Made by a program: the position numbers and the translations under genes. The notes beneath the pieces were generated by a model, which saw only the letters and a program-made list of their open reading frames with translations, did no database searches and had not been told where the DNA came from. Below, one piece after another: positions 1-7,176 of a stretch of 7,176 nt of DNA. Numbering within the stretch: position 1 is the first letter of the stretch; every line of letters begins with the position of its first letter. Source of the DNA: Pseudomonadota bacterium (lineage in GTDB: Bacteria; Pseudomonadota; Gammaproteobacteria; Steroidobacterales; Steroidobacteraceae); assembly GCA_021792815.1 (NCBI GenBank), contig JAJYTX010000130.1, positions 1 to 7,176 of the forward strand, in the 5' to 3' direction.

Positions 1-3000
1 GCGCACCACCACCTGTGCCCCCTCGCGCTTGAGACTCAGCTCTATTCTGCCTACCTGCGGCTTGCCGAGACGCTGTCGATCCTCAGGCGCCTCGATGCCG
101 TGGACCACGGCGTTGCGCAGCATGTGTTCGAATGGCGGCAGCATGCGCTCGAGCACCTGCCGATCGAGCTCCCCGGAGGCGCCGTCCACCACGAGTTCGG
201 CGCGCTTGCCGGTGTCGGCGGCCGCCTGGCGCACGATGCGCGCCAGCCGCTGGATGTGCTGCTGGAACGGCACCATGCGCGTGCGCATCAGTCCATTCTG
301 CAGCTCCGTCATCGTGCGCGCCTGCTGTTGCAGGAGCGTCTGTGCATCCTTGCTCAGATTTTCCAGCAGTTGCTGCAGGCTTGCCACGTCATTGGCCGAC
401 TCGGCCAACGCGCGTGAAAACTGTTGAATGGAGGAATAGCGGTCGAGTTCGAGCGGATCAAAGTCGGTGCGATGCCCGTTTTCCGGGTCGTGCCGATGGA
501 GGATCTGCGCCTCGGTCTCGATCTCGAGGCTGCGCAGCTGCTCCTTCAGGCGCGTCACGGTGCGCGACAGCTCGCCGAGATTGAAATCGATCGAGCTCAC
601 CTGCTGCTCGAGCCGCGAGCGCGCGATACTCGCCTCGCCCGCCACGTTGAGCAGCTTGTCGAGCAGCTCCGCATCGACGCGGGCCATCTCGGCGCGTTCG
701 GCCGCAGCCACCGGCTCGCGTCCCGGTGGCACCGGCTGTGGAGCGGCGAGTCCCGCCTGGGCGGGCGGCGGAGTGATCGCGCTCGTCTGTTCCGGCTCCC
801 GGGTGTCGGCCATCCGCACCGCCGCAGGACGCAGTACAGGATAGTCCTCCGCGGCGGCCGCGACGGCTTCCGGCTCGATCGGGCCAGCCGGCGGCGCATG
901 AGTCCGTTCGGTTCCCGCCGGGACGAGCGGCACAACCTGCGCCGGCAGGAGCAGCGGTGGTTCCGCCAATTCCAACACCGGCCCGGCGCGGGTATCGGTC
1001 ACGATAACGTTTTCCGTATCGATCTCGCTCACCGCGGTCGCAGGCGTTTCAGCCGCTGCGGCGTCGAGCGATTGCGCGGCCGGCTCGCCCATCGGAGCAG
1101 CCGCTTCGGGCACTTCCTGCAGCGCTCCCGGACGGACCGCGGTGCTCTCTGCAGCCGCTGGCGGACGCGTCAGGTCGCGGATCCGCGCGATCACCGCCCG
1201 CGCCGCCGGCACACCCTGGCCGTTTGCCACGGTCTCGCGCATTCGCGCCAGTTCGTCGAGACTGGCCTGGATGACGTCGAATACCGCATCACCCGCGCTC
1301 AGCGCACCGTTCTCGGTCTGGGCGACCAGAGTCTCGAGCTCGTGGGACAGATCACCCATGTTCAGGATCCCGGCCATGCGGGCCCCGCCCTTGAGCGTAT
1401 GCAGGGCCCGCTTGAGCGCGAAGGCCCGCTCGCTGTCTGCCGGTTGGGCACGCCACTCGGTGAGCGCCCGCTCCGACGCATCGATCAGCTCCAGCGCCTC
1501 CTCGGTGAACACGGCAGCGACTTCAGGATCGAAATCCGCAGCGACCGACCCGGACGCGACGTCATCAGCCGGCGCCGCAGCCTCCGAAGACTCATCGCAA
1601 GCCTTCCCGGCCTCGCCATCCCGGGTGCGCGGCCGGGCCGCCGCAGTCATGCCCGGCTGTGTGAGGTCACTCGGTTCAGACTCCTGTGCGGCTGCGGCGA
1701 TACGCTCATCGAGGGCCTTCTCGGCATCGATCAACCGCTCGATCAGCAGCCGGTGACTGGCGAAGTAGCCGGTCGGTTCCTCCAGGTGCTCGGCTACCGA
1801 CTCCATGGCCGCCATGCACTCGGCAAGCAGCGCCAGGTCCGTCGTTCGCAGACCGACTCCGCTCACAAACGCCCGCCGGATCCAGTGATCGAGCGGCTCA
1901 GCCAGACGCACCCCGTGCCGCGCCTGAGCCGTCTTGGAGCTGCCCGCCAAGGTGTGGCAGGCACGGTACACTTCTTCCGGCAACGCGTGCGGTTCGACCG
2001 CCTGCGCTTCCTGTTTGAGGAACTCGCGCACCGTGGCCACGTGGGTCTCGGTTTCCCGCGCGTAGATCTCGCGCAAAGTATCGTCCATCGCTGCCGGGGA
2101 AGGCGGGACTGCCTGCGGCAAAGCCACTGCACCGAGGTCCCCGGACAGCGAGACAGCCTCACCGTCCACGGTGGTGGGGTCGTCGCCGTGCGGCTCACCC
2201 AGCGGCTCTCCGTGACGCCACTCGCCCTGTGCCAGCGCGGCGGATGCCTCGGCCGGCTCGGCCGACAACGGTTCAGGGGGCGTCTGCGTCTGGCCGGAGG
2301 ACGTCAGCCCCGTGACGGGCGAGGCGGCATCGAGGACGTTCCTGGACGGCTCTGCGGCCCGAGCCCCCGGGGTTCGCAGCGACACGCTGAGCGTCGTGTC
2401 CTGCTGTCCGCCACTGCGCGGCTGACCCTCGCGTCCCGCGGCCAGCGCATGCGCCGCCGCGGCAATCGCGGCCGTTTCGCTGCCGCTGAGACGCCCGGCC
2501 TTCAGCTGCTCGATCAGCGCCGGCAGAGCGTCCATGGCCTGACGCAGTGTCTCGACGATGGCCTGGCTGCGCGTCAGCGTATGGTCGAGCAACCGGTTGA
2601 GCAGATTTTCACTGGCCCACGCCAACTCGCCGAGTTCGCGAGCACCCACCATGCGCCCGCTGCCCTTGAGCGTGTGGAAGGCGCGGCGCACGATCTCGAG
2701 CGCATCGCGGTCGAGCGGGTTCTGATCCCACGAGGGGAAATAGCGCTGGATCTTCGCGAGCTCCTCTTGCGCCTCCTCGATGAACAGCTTGACCAGCTCA
2801 GGGGTGGCGTTCTCGGCCAGCGCGGTCAGCTTGGCGGTGGAAGACAGTGCCGCCGGCGAGGCTCGGCTGAACTCAACCGGGGCGACGTCCGGGACGGTAG
2901 CGGCGGCGAGCGTCTCCCCCGGGGTCATCAGAACCGTCTTGGCGAACGCCGAGGGTTCGATCGGGGCAACCGCCATCGGCTGCGGCATCCGCTCGAGCGC

Positions 3001-4671
3001 CTGCAGGCAGGACTGGGCGTTGTCGAGCATGTACCAGGGATCACTGCGGCCGGCCTGCAGCGTCTCCATGTAATACTCGACGCTGACGATCGCATCGGCC
3101 AGGCGGTCGAGCCAACCCGCCGGCAGCGGTGGCGCCCCCGGTCGCATGATGCGCCGCAGCTGCGCGGCGATGCCCTCGACCAGCTCCACGGCGCGTGTCT
3201 TGCCGAGCATCAGCAACGCCGCCTTCAACCCGGTCACGAGCCCCTGCCAGCTGTCGAGCGCGGCAGTCTCGAGCGAGCCTCCCAGGCTCTGGGTGACCGC
3301 CTCCTTGATCCAGGCCAGATTCTGGATGCACTCGCGCAGCACCGCGGCCTGCACCTCGCGGAACTCGCGATCGTCGTGCTCACCGCTGACCCCGGCACCG
3401 CTCTTGGGCAGGATCATGCCCACCAGGCTGTCATCGAGGCGGTCTTCGACCGCGATCAACGCCGCTGCGATCTCGACCAGCACACCCTCGCTGGCCGGAT
3501 CGGCGCCGATCAAAATCCGCTCCAGCCGCTCGGTCTGGGTCTGTACGCTGGCACGCTGCTCGCCGAGTCCCAACACCCCGAGTGTGTCGCCGATCTTGCG
3601 CAGCATTTCCACCTGAGGCCGCAGCTCCTCGCCGTTCGTCGCGCCGCGGCGCGCGAACTGCTCGAGGACTTCCTTGACCTTGCCGAGATCTTCGCGGATG
3701 GCCACGGCAACGGTCTGCATGAGTTTTACGCTGGGGGCGGACAGGCTCTCTCGCTCCTGCTCGATGGCCTCGTCGACCGGAAGGAGCTCGGCGAGCCGGA
3801 AGGAGGCGCGCACCGCCGACACCCGCGGGCCGGCGCTCTCGGAACGGCCCACGTAATAGAGCAGGTTGTTCAGCAGGTCGACCGGAGGGCTCTGGCAGTA
3901 GCGGCTCTCACCCAGCTCGTAGAGACGGCGGATCTCCCGATCCGCCAGTCCCAGCAGCCGCTTGACCGAGACTCCGCCCTCGAGTCCGCCTTCCTGCAGC
4001 GACTCGATGACCGCGCCCACCACCCACCACAGCTGGAAGACCGGTTGACGCGTCGCCGAATGCTCGAGCGTCTCGGCGACGGAAGCGAGCGTCTGAAGAT
4101 TTTGGGCGAGGCGCTCGCCGCGGATCCAGCCGATCAGGCCCGACTGGAACTGCGAGCGCAGCCGCCGGCACCACTGGCCGATGGTGGGCTGCGGCGCCTC
4201 GGAGCTGGAGACGCGCGGTTGAGCCTGTTTGTCCGACTTCAGGTTCAGCAGCAGCAGCGTCCCCTCGGACAGCAGTGCGCTGCCGCGCACCGCCCTCAGG
4301 TCATTGAGCAGCGGCAGCAGCACCAACGCCAGATCGCGCCCGCCGGAGAGCACCCGCTCGAGATATCCGGGCAGCTGCACCAGGGAGCGCAACAGCGCAT
4401 CGAGACTTTCAGCCTGTCCCTTGCGCTCGGTGACCGTGGCGATCAGGTAGTCCGTGACCTGCTCCATCTCTTCGGCGAGCAGCGCCGCCCCATAGATCTC
4501 GAGGACGCGCAGGACTCCCTGGGCCTGATGCAGCTCCTGCTTGCAGCGCTCGAGCAGCGAGACGTTGTCGGGCTGCTCAACGTAGCTCTCTATGGCCGCG
4601 CGAGCCTCGCCCAGCGTGTGGTTGATCTCGCGGCCGACCAGCTCGAGCGTTTGCGATGCGATTTCCGACAT
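1..4671 (-). CDS. chpA: ChpA/PilL, CheA-type hybrid histidine kinase of the Pil-Chp system (C-terminus outside window)
   Basis: This is the central kinase of the pilus chemosensory system: it autophosphorylates and passes phosphate to PilG and PilH. The frame is open from ATG 4671 to base 1 (1557 codons, no stop). The N-terminal ~100 residues are typical ChpA, with H48 in HQAQGVLRVLEIYGAALLAEEME. A degenerate module follows near residue 358 (KIGDTLGVLGL, no usable His), then a Thr-type module with T480 in TGLKAALLMLG. Three canonical HPt modules follow: H666 (FHTLKGSGRMVG), H906 (HTLAGSSKTAQ) and H1091 (HTLKGGARMAG). They are separated by Ala/Pro/Glu-rich linkers at about 745-860, 1000-1045 and 1175-1330. 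The dimerisation region starts near R1331 (VDAELLDKLLNVAGEA) and runs through LMRTRMVPF (M1466). The ATPase N box is HMLRNAVVHGIE (N1520, H1524). The rest of the ATPase, the CheW-like domain and the usual receiver lie off the left edge; with normal sizes the protein would have about 2000 residues (inference), shorter than P. aeruginosa ChpA. The start matches the family N-terminus but has only a weak GGGGG ribosome site. Confidence 0.95.
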   Translation of the reverse strand, partial: MSEIASQTLELVGREINHTLGEARAAIESYVEQPDNVSLLERCKQELHQAQGVLRVLEIYGAALLAEEMEQVTDYLIATVTERKGQAESLDALLRSLVQLPGYLERVLSGGRDLALVLLPLLNDLRAVRGSALLSEGTLLLLNLKSDKQAQPRVSSSEAPQPTIGQWCRRLRSQFQSGLIGWIRGERLAQNLQTLASVAETLEHSATRQPVFQLWWVVGAVIESLQEGGLEGGVSVKRLLGLADREIRRLYELGESRYCQSPPVDLLNNLLYYVGRSESAGPRVSAVRASFRLAELLPVDEAIEQERESLSAPSVKLMQTVAVAIREDLGKVKEVLEQFARRGATNGEELRPQVEMLRKIGDTLGVLGLGEQRASVQTQTERLERILIGADPASEGVLVEIAAALIAVEDRLDDSLVGMILPKSGAGVSGEHDDREFREVQAAVLRECIQNLAWIKEAVTQSLGGSLETAALDSWQGLVTGLKAALLMLGKTRAVELVEGIAAQLRRIMRPGAPPLPAGWLDRLADAIVSVEYYMETLQAGRSDPWYMLDNAQSCLQALERMPQPMAVAPIEPSAFAKTVLMTPGETLAAATVPDVAPVEFSRASPAALSSTAKLTALAENATPELVKLFIEEAQEELAKIQRYFPSWDQNPLDRDALEIVRRAFHTLKGSGRMVGARELGELAWASENLLNRLLDHTLTRSQAIVETLRQAMDALPALIEQLKAGRLSGSETAAIAAAAHALAAGREGQPRSGGQQDTTLSVSLRTPGARAAEPSRNVLDAASPVTGLTSSGQTQTPPEPLSAEPAEASAALAQGEWRHGEPLGEPHGDDPTTVDGEAVSLSGDLGAVALPQAVPPSPAAMDDTLREIYARETETHVATVREFLKQEAQAVEPHALPEEVYRACHTLAGSSKTAQARHGVRLAEPLDHWIRRAFVSGVGLRTTDLALLAECMAAMESVAEHLEEPTGYFASHRLLIERLIDAEKALDERIAAAAQESEPSDLTQPGMTAAARPRTRDGEAGKACDESSEAAAPADDVASGSVAADFDPEVAAVFTEEALELIDASERALTEWRAQPADSERAFALKRALHTLKGGARMAGILNMGDLSHELETLVAQTENGALSAGDAVFDVIQASLDELARMRETVANGQGVPAARAVIARIRDLTRPPAAAESTAVRPGALQEVPEAAAPMGEPAAQSLDAAAAETPATAVSEIDTENVIVTDTRAGPVLELAEPPLLLPAQVVPLVPAGTERTHAPPAGPIEPEAVAAAAEDYPVLRPAAVRMADTREPEQTSAITPPPAQAGLAAPQPVPPGREPVAAAERAEMARVDAELLDKLLNVAGEASIARSRLEQQVSSIDFNLGELSRTVTRLKEQLRSLEIETEAQILHRHDPENGHRTDFDPLELDRYSSIQQFSRALAESANDVASLQQLLENLSKDAQTLLQQQARTMTELQNGLMRTRMVPFQQHIQRLARIVRQAAADTGKRAELVVDGASGELDRQVLERMLPPFEHMLRNAVVHGIEAPEDRQRLGKPQVGRIELSLKREGAQVVVR

Positions 4672-4689
4672 CGTACCCCCGGTCGAGCT

Positions 4690-6033
4690 TCAGCTGCCGC
4701 CCAGGACAGTGACGGCGGAGGCAGAGGCGGCGTCGGGCGGTCGCCGGAACACGCCGCTTGCGGAGGCCGGTGCAGCGCCGGGCAGACGAAACCCCGCGGC
4801 TGCGCGCCGCAGTCCGGCGGACAGCTCGGCGAGCTGGGCGATGGCCGCGGACGTGGCGTTGGTCGACTCGGCGGTCTGCACGCTGATCTCCTTGAGCACA
4901 TGCATGTTGCGCGCGATGTTCTGCGCCCCGCTCGCCTGCGCCCGGGAGCTTGCCGAGATGTTCTGCACGAGGCTCGCGATCTGGTTGGACACCTGCTCGA
5001 TCTCATCGAGCGCCGCTCCGGCGTTCTCGGCGAGCAGCGCCCCGCCCACCACGTCGGTCGTGCTGCGCTCCATGGACACCACGGCTTCGTTGGTATCGGT
5101 CTGAATGGTACGGACCAGCACCTCGATCTGCTTGGTCGCGTTCGCCGCCCGCTCGGCGAGGCGCTGCACCTCGTCGGCCACCACCGCGAAGCCGCGGCCG
5201 GCTTCGCCCGCCATCGACGCCTGGATCGAGGCATTCAGCGCCAGAATGTTGGTCTGCTCGGCTATGTCGTTGATCAGCTCGACGATGTTGCCGATCTCCT
5301 GAGAACTCTCGCCCAGGCGTTTGATGCGCTTGGAGGTCTCCTGAATGGTCTCGCGGATGGTGTTCATGCCATCGATGGTGCGCCGGACCGCATCGGCCCC
5401 CTTGTGCGCGATCTCGACCGAGTGGCGGGCCACGTCGGCGGCGCGCTCGGCGTTGCCGGAGACCTCGGCGACGGAGCTCGCCATGCCCGAGGCGGATTCG
5501 GTGGCCGAGGCGATCTGCTTCGACTGCGCGCTGCTCGCCTTGGCGAGGTGCTGCGAGAGCGCCTGGGTCTGGCGCGCGGCACTGTCGAGATGAATGGCGG
5601 ATTGGTTGATGGTCGTCACCAGGCCCCGCAGGGCGTCCACCGCGTAGTTGATCGAGTCGGCGATGGCTCCGGTGATCTCCTCGGTGACGGTCGCCTGCAC
5701 CGTCAGGTCGCCGTCGGCCAGGCTCGAGAGCTCATCGAGCAGGCGCAGGATCGCCTGCTGGTTGCGGTCATTCTCCTTGCGCTGGGTATCGGCCGCGAGC
5801 CGCTGGTCCTCGACCGTCCGGTGGATCCGGGCGGCCGCCAGGGCCGCGCTCGCCAGCAGCACCGCCGCCGCCACGGCGAGCCCCGACGGCAGGAAACGCG
5901 CCAGTAGCGGCACGCCGGGATGAAGCGCCGTCGCCAGTGAGACGATCGCGCAGAGAACCGCCAGCCCGGCGGCGAGCGCGAGCAGCCGCGCGAGCGCGCG
6001 CGGCTGCGGCCCGAACCAGGGTTCGCGGTTCAT
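4690..6033 (-). CDS. pilJ: PilJ, type IV pilus methyl-accepting chemotaxis receptor with a very short periplasmic loop
   Basis: This is the inner-membrane chemoreceptor feeding the ChpA kinase through PilI (447 residues). Two hydrophobic helices are visible at about residues 14-37 and 50-68, with a loop of only about 12 residues between them. A HAMP-like segment follows at about 90-140 ([20 protein letters not shown]), then a long coiled-coil signalling domain. Its hairpin tip is at about 259-290, [13 protein letters not shown] then [20 protein letters not shown], in the PilJ-type version (IQASMAGE where classical receptors have IEAARAGE). P. aeruginosa PilJ has about 680 residues, and the shortfall corresponds to its periplasmic PilJ_N domain. 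I chose ATG 6033 because it overlaps the pilI stop as ATGA and has GGAAG seven bases upstream. An earlier ATG at 6093 would add 20 charged residues inside pilI. No C-terminal CheR-docking pentapeptide (WxxF type) is seen. The stop lies 18 bases before chpA and in the same frame. Confidence 0.94.
   Translation of the reverse strand: MNREPWFGPQPRALARLLALAAGLAVLCAIVSLATALHPGVPLLARFLPSGLAVAAAVLLASAALAAARIHRTVEDQRLAADTQRKENDRNQQAILRLLDELSSLADGDLTVQATVTEEITGAIADSINYAVDALRGLVTTINQSAIHLDSAARQTQALSQHLAKASSAQSKQIASATESASGMASSVAEVSGNAERAADVARHSVEIAHKGADAVRRTIDGMNTIRETIQETSKRIKRLGESSQEIGNIVELINDIAEQTNILALNASIQASMAGEAGRGFAVVADEVQRLAERAANATKQIEVLVRTIQTDTNEAVVSMERSTTDVVGGALLAENAGAALDEIEQVSNQIASLVQNISASSRAQASGAQNIARNMHVLKEISVQTAESTNATSAAIAQLAELSAGLRRAAAGFRLPGAAPASASGVFRRPPDAASASAVTVLGGS
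5982..6007 (-). repeat. perfect 11-bp GC-rich inverted repeat at the start of pilJ
   Basis: GCAGCCGCGCG and its exact reverse complement are separated by four bases. All 11 pairs are G:C except one A:T. On the pilJ mRNA the hairpin begins 26 bases after the first base of the start codon, spanning codons for about residues 9 to 18 just before the first membrane helix. No T-run follows, so it is not a terminator. It may slow early translation, or simply reflect Arg/Ala/Leu codons in GC-rich DNA. Confidence 0.6.
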
Positions 6034-6593
6034 GCCGCCGCTTCCGCGAAAGCCGCGCTCTCCACGAGCGCGCGCAGGCTGAGCACCGGCCATTGCTCGC
6101 CGGCACGCCGGAAGGCCCCGGCGAGGTAATGCTCACAGCGGGCCAGCGTCGGCGGCGCTTCGCCCGAGAATTCGGTTTCCGTGAACCGGCGGAACCCGAG
6201 CACCTCGTCCACCAGCAGCCCGGCAGGGATCTCGCGGTGATTGACCGCCAGGACGCGCGTGGCGCGGCCGATGGGAGTGGCGCCGCTGCCGAGGAACTGG
6301 CGCAGATCGACGATGGGCAACAGCTGGCCACGCACGTTGGCGAGCCCCTTGATCCAAGGCTTGGCGCCCGGCACGCGCGTCATGCCCGCCGGCACACCCA
6401 ACACCTCGCGCGTTTCCTCCCGCGCGACCAGATACAGGTCACCGGCCATCCGCAGCGCCACCCCGACCCACTCCTGTCCGGGCGTGCCATCCTGGCCACT
6501 GTGCGCCGAAACGGCGCGGGCGCGCCGCTCGAGCTCGCAGAGCAGCTCGAAGGGCCGGTCGCGCAGCGCATGCAGGGAGGATGCCTCGCTCAT
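6030..6593 (-). CDS. pilI: PilI, CheW-like adaptor of the Pil-Chp system
   Basis: This is a single-domain CheW-like scaffold (187 residues; P. aeruginosa PilI is about 180) that couples the PilJ receptor to the ChpA kinase at the membrane. The CheW fold is recognisable from [20 protein letters not shown] through [27 protein letters not shown], then [26 protein letters not shown]. The N-terminal 30 residues, including [14 protein letters not shown], resemble the usual PilI leader. The start is uncertain between ATG 6593 and an in-frame GTG at 6608. I prefer the ATG because it begins MSEASS, overlaps the stop of a small upstream ORF as ATGA, and GTG has no clear ribosome site. The stop overlaps the pilJ start by four bases (ATGA), which implies translational coupling and matched production of adaptor and receptor. 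No sign of damage. Confidence 0.92.
   Translation of the reverse strand: MSEASSLHALRDRPFELLCELERRARAVSAHSGQDGTPGQEWVGVALRMAGDLYLVAREETREVLGVPAGMTRVPGAKPWIKGLANVRGQLLPIVDLRQFLGSGATPIGRATRVLAVNHREIPAGLLVDEVLGFRRFTETEFSGEAPPTLARCEHYLAGAFRRAGEQWPVLSLRALVESAAFAEAAA
6041..6045 (-). promoter_or_regulatory. ribosome binding site for pilJ
   Basis: GGAAG on the minus strand within the 3' end of pilI, seven bases before ATG 6033. Together with the ATGA overlap it supports that start over the upstream ATG at 6093. Confidence 0.55.
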
Positions 6594-6643
6594 GCGGGCT
6601 GACGGCACACTGGGAACCCGGCGGTCATGACAGTCGATTTCAT
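6590..6643 (-). other. possible 17-codon leader ORF between pilH and pilI
   Basis: The 55-base pilH-pilI gap contains a complete [20 protein letters not shown], starting five bases after the pilH stop and ending in a TGA that overlaps the pilI ATG as ATGA. A second in-frame ATG lies at 6628. I recognise no family and see only a weak ribosome site (GAG about nine bases upstream). It could pass ribosomes from pilH to pilI, or be chance. Judged by arrangement only. Confidence 0.25.
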
Positions 6644-6648
6644 GCGCG

Positions 6649-7014
6649 TCAGCTCGAGAGCGCGGAGCGGGCCTTGGCGATGAGCTGATCGGGCGAGACG
6701 GGCTTGACCATGTAATCCACGGCTCCCTGACGCAGACCCCAGATGCGGTCGGTTTCCTGCCCTTTGGAAGTCACCATGATGATGGGAATCTCGCGAGTGC
6801 GCGGGTCGTTCACCAGCGCCCGGGTCGCCTGGTAGCCGTTCATGCCGGGCATGACGATGTCCATGAAGATCAGATCGGGACTCATCTCGCGCGCGAGACG
6901 CACCCCTTCGGCGCCGTCCCCGGCGGCGGCGGTACGGTAGCCGTGCCGCTCGAGCGTCTTCTGCATCACGTGCACTTCGGTCGGCGAGTCGTCCACGATC
7001 AGAATGAGCGGCAT
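6649..7014 (-). CDS. pilH: PilH, CheY-like single-domain response regulator
   Basis: This is a receiver-only regulator (121 residues, the same length as P. aeruginosa PilH). In the family it accepts phosphate from ChpA and influences pilus retraction or acts as a phosphate sink. All receiver residues are present: acidic pair D8-D9 (ILIVDDSPTE), phospho-acceptor D52 (FMDIVMPGMNG), T82 (IIMVTSKGQETD) and K104 (YMVKPVS). The TSKGQETDRIWGLRQGA stretch identifies PilH rather than PilG. ATG 7014 is chosen because GGAAG at 7024-7028 sits nine bases upstream and the product begins MPLILIVDD, as in homologues. The alternative ATG at 7023 overlaps the pilG stop as ATGA, but GGAAG would abut it with no spacing. 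There is no output domain, so it must act through protein contacts. Confidence 0.95.
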   Translation of the reverse strand: MPLILIVDDSPTEVHVMQKTLERHGYRTAAAGDGAEGVRLAREMSPDLIFMDIVMPGMNGYQATRALVNDPRTREIPIIMVTSKGQETDRIWGLRQGAVDYMVKPVSPDQLIAKARSALSS

Positions 7015-7019
7015 GGACG

Positions 7020-7176
7020 TCATCTTCCGATATGCGCTTCGATCGCGCCCAGCAGCTCGTCCTTGGTGAACGGCTTGGTCAGGTAGTGCTCGGAGCCGAC
7101 GATCCGGCCCCGGGCGCGATCGAACAGGCCGTCCTTGGAGGACAGCATGATCACCGGGATGGCGCGAAACACCTTG
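7020..7176 (-). CDS. pilG: PilG, CheY-like response regulator (C-terminal 51 residues only)
   Basis: This is the 3' end of the first gene of the cluster; the N-terminus, including the acidic pocket and phospho-acceptor Asp, lies beyond the right edge. The visible part starts KVFRAIPVIMLSSKDGLF and continues DRARGRIVGSEHYLTKPF to the end AIEAHIGR. It carries the receiver Ser/Thr switch position (MLSSKD) and the conserved Lys (TKPF). The LSSKDGLFDRARGRIVGS block is highly characteristic of PilG and not of PilH. In P. aeruginosa PilG promotes pilus extension and, with FimV/FimL, adenylate cyclase CyaB activity; that role is inferred here from family. Its stop is five bases from the preferred pilH start, so the two receivers are surely cotranscribed. 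Confidence 0.94.
   Translation of the reverse strand, partial: KVFRAIPVIMLSSKDGLFDRARGRIVGSEHYLTKPFTKDELLGAIEAHIGR
7024..7028 (-). promoter_or_regulatory. ribosome binding site deciding the pilH start
   Basis: GGAAG on the minus strand, inside the last codons of pilG. Spacing is nine bases to ATG 7014 and zero to ATG 7023, so it favours the shorter pilH with the family-typical N-terminus. Confidence 0.6.

Noticed and set aside
4247..4258. Run of four CAG triplets as a microsatellite
   Set aside because: It encodes four Leu codons (CTG) in ChpA, ordinary codon use for this GC-rich genome, and is too short to call a repeat locus.
4672..4689. Terminator or promoter between pilJ and chpA
   Set aside because: Only 18 bases, with no hairpin, T-run or promoter-like boxes; the genes look cotranscribed.
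4590..5234. Minus-strand 214-codon ORF in another frame of pilJ and chpA
   Set aside because: Arg/Pro/Ser-rich frame-shifted shadow of the pilJ signalling domain.
424..5907. Very long plus-strand ORF as a coding gene
   Set aside because: It is codon-aligned antisense to two clearly recognisable genes, starts with TTG, shows no domain, and exists because the sense genes avoid TTA, CTA and TCA.
6034..6093. Longer pilJ beginning at ATG 6093
   Set aside because: It would overlap pilI by 64 bases and add a charged Arg/Gly-rich stretch; ATG 6033 has a ribosome site and an ATGA overlap.
5937..6602. Plus-strand 221-codon ORF antisense to pilI and the start of pilJ
   Set aside because: Low-complexity Arg/Ala/Gly-rich product with no family features; the opposite strand encodes a convincing CheW-like protein.

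Overview
The window is a piece of a Pil-Chp chemosensory operon, the Che-like system that controls type IV pilus extension/retraction, twitching motility and, in Pseudomonas aeruginosa, cAMP signalling. All real genes lie on the minus strand, so transcription runs from right to left: pilG (3' end only), pilH, pilI, pilJ and chpA/pilL (cut by the left edge). The DNA is GC-rich (about two thirds by eye), with G/C-ending codons throughout. Protein content and gene order point to a high-GC gammaproteobacterium. The direct pilJ-to-chpA junction without pilK is, from memory, more like the Xanthomonas-type arrangement than the Pseudomonas one. I cannot place it more precisely.

Layout, in transcription order. 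7176-7020: last 51 residues of PilG, a CheY-like receiver. 7014-6649: PilH, a complete second CheY-like receiver. 6648-6594: a 55-base gap holding a 17-codon ORF whose stop overlaps the pilI start. 6593-6030: PilI, the CheW-like adaptor. 6033-4690: PilJ, the chemoreceptor, joined to pilI by an ATGA overlap. 4689-4672: an 18-base gap. 4671-1: 1557 codons of ChpA/PilL, a very large CheA-type kinase with several phosphotransfer modules, a dimerisation region and the start of the ATPase domain. The window ends just past the N box. Coding density is near total, and I see no promoter, terminator, RNA gene, mobile element or CRISPR array.

From family knowledge, PilJ senses a signal in the inner membrane, PilI links it to the ChpA kinase, and ChpA phosphorylates PilG and PilH, which act on pilus extension and retraction. 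The most notable departure here is PilJ. Its signalling half is well conserved, but the large periplasmic domain that normally lies between its two membrane helices is replaced by a loop of about 12 residues. Also notable are the absence of pilK, a Thr-type transfer module in ChpA, an in-frame pilJ/chpA junction, and a perfect GC hairpin just inside pilJ. A 1.8-kilocodon open frame on the plus strand is an antisense shadow and not a gene.
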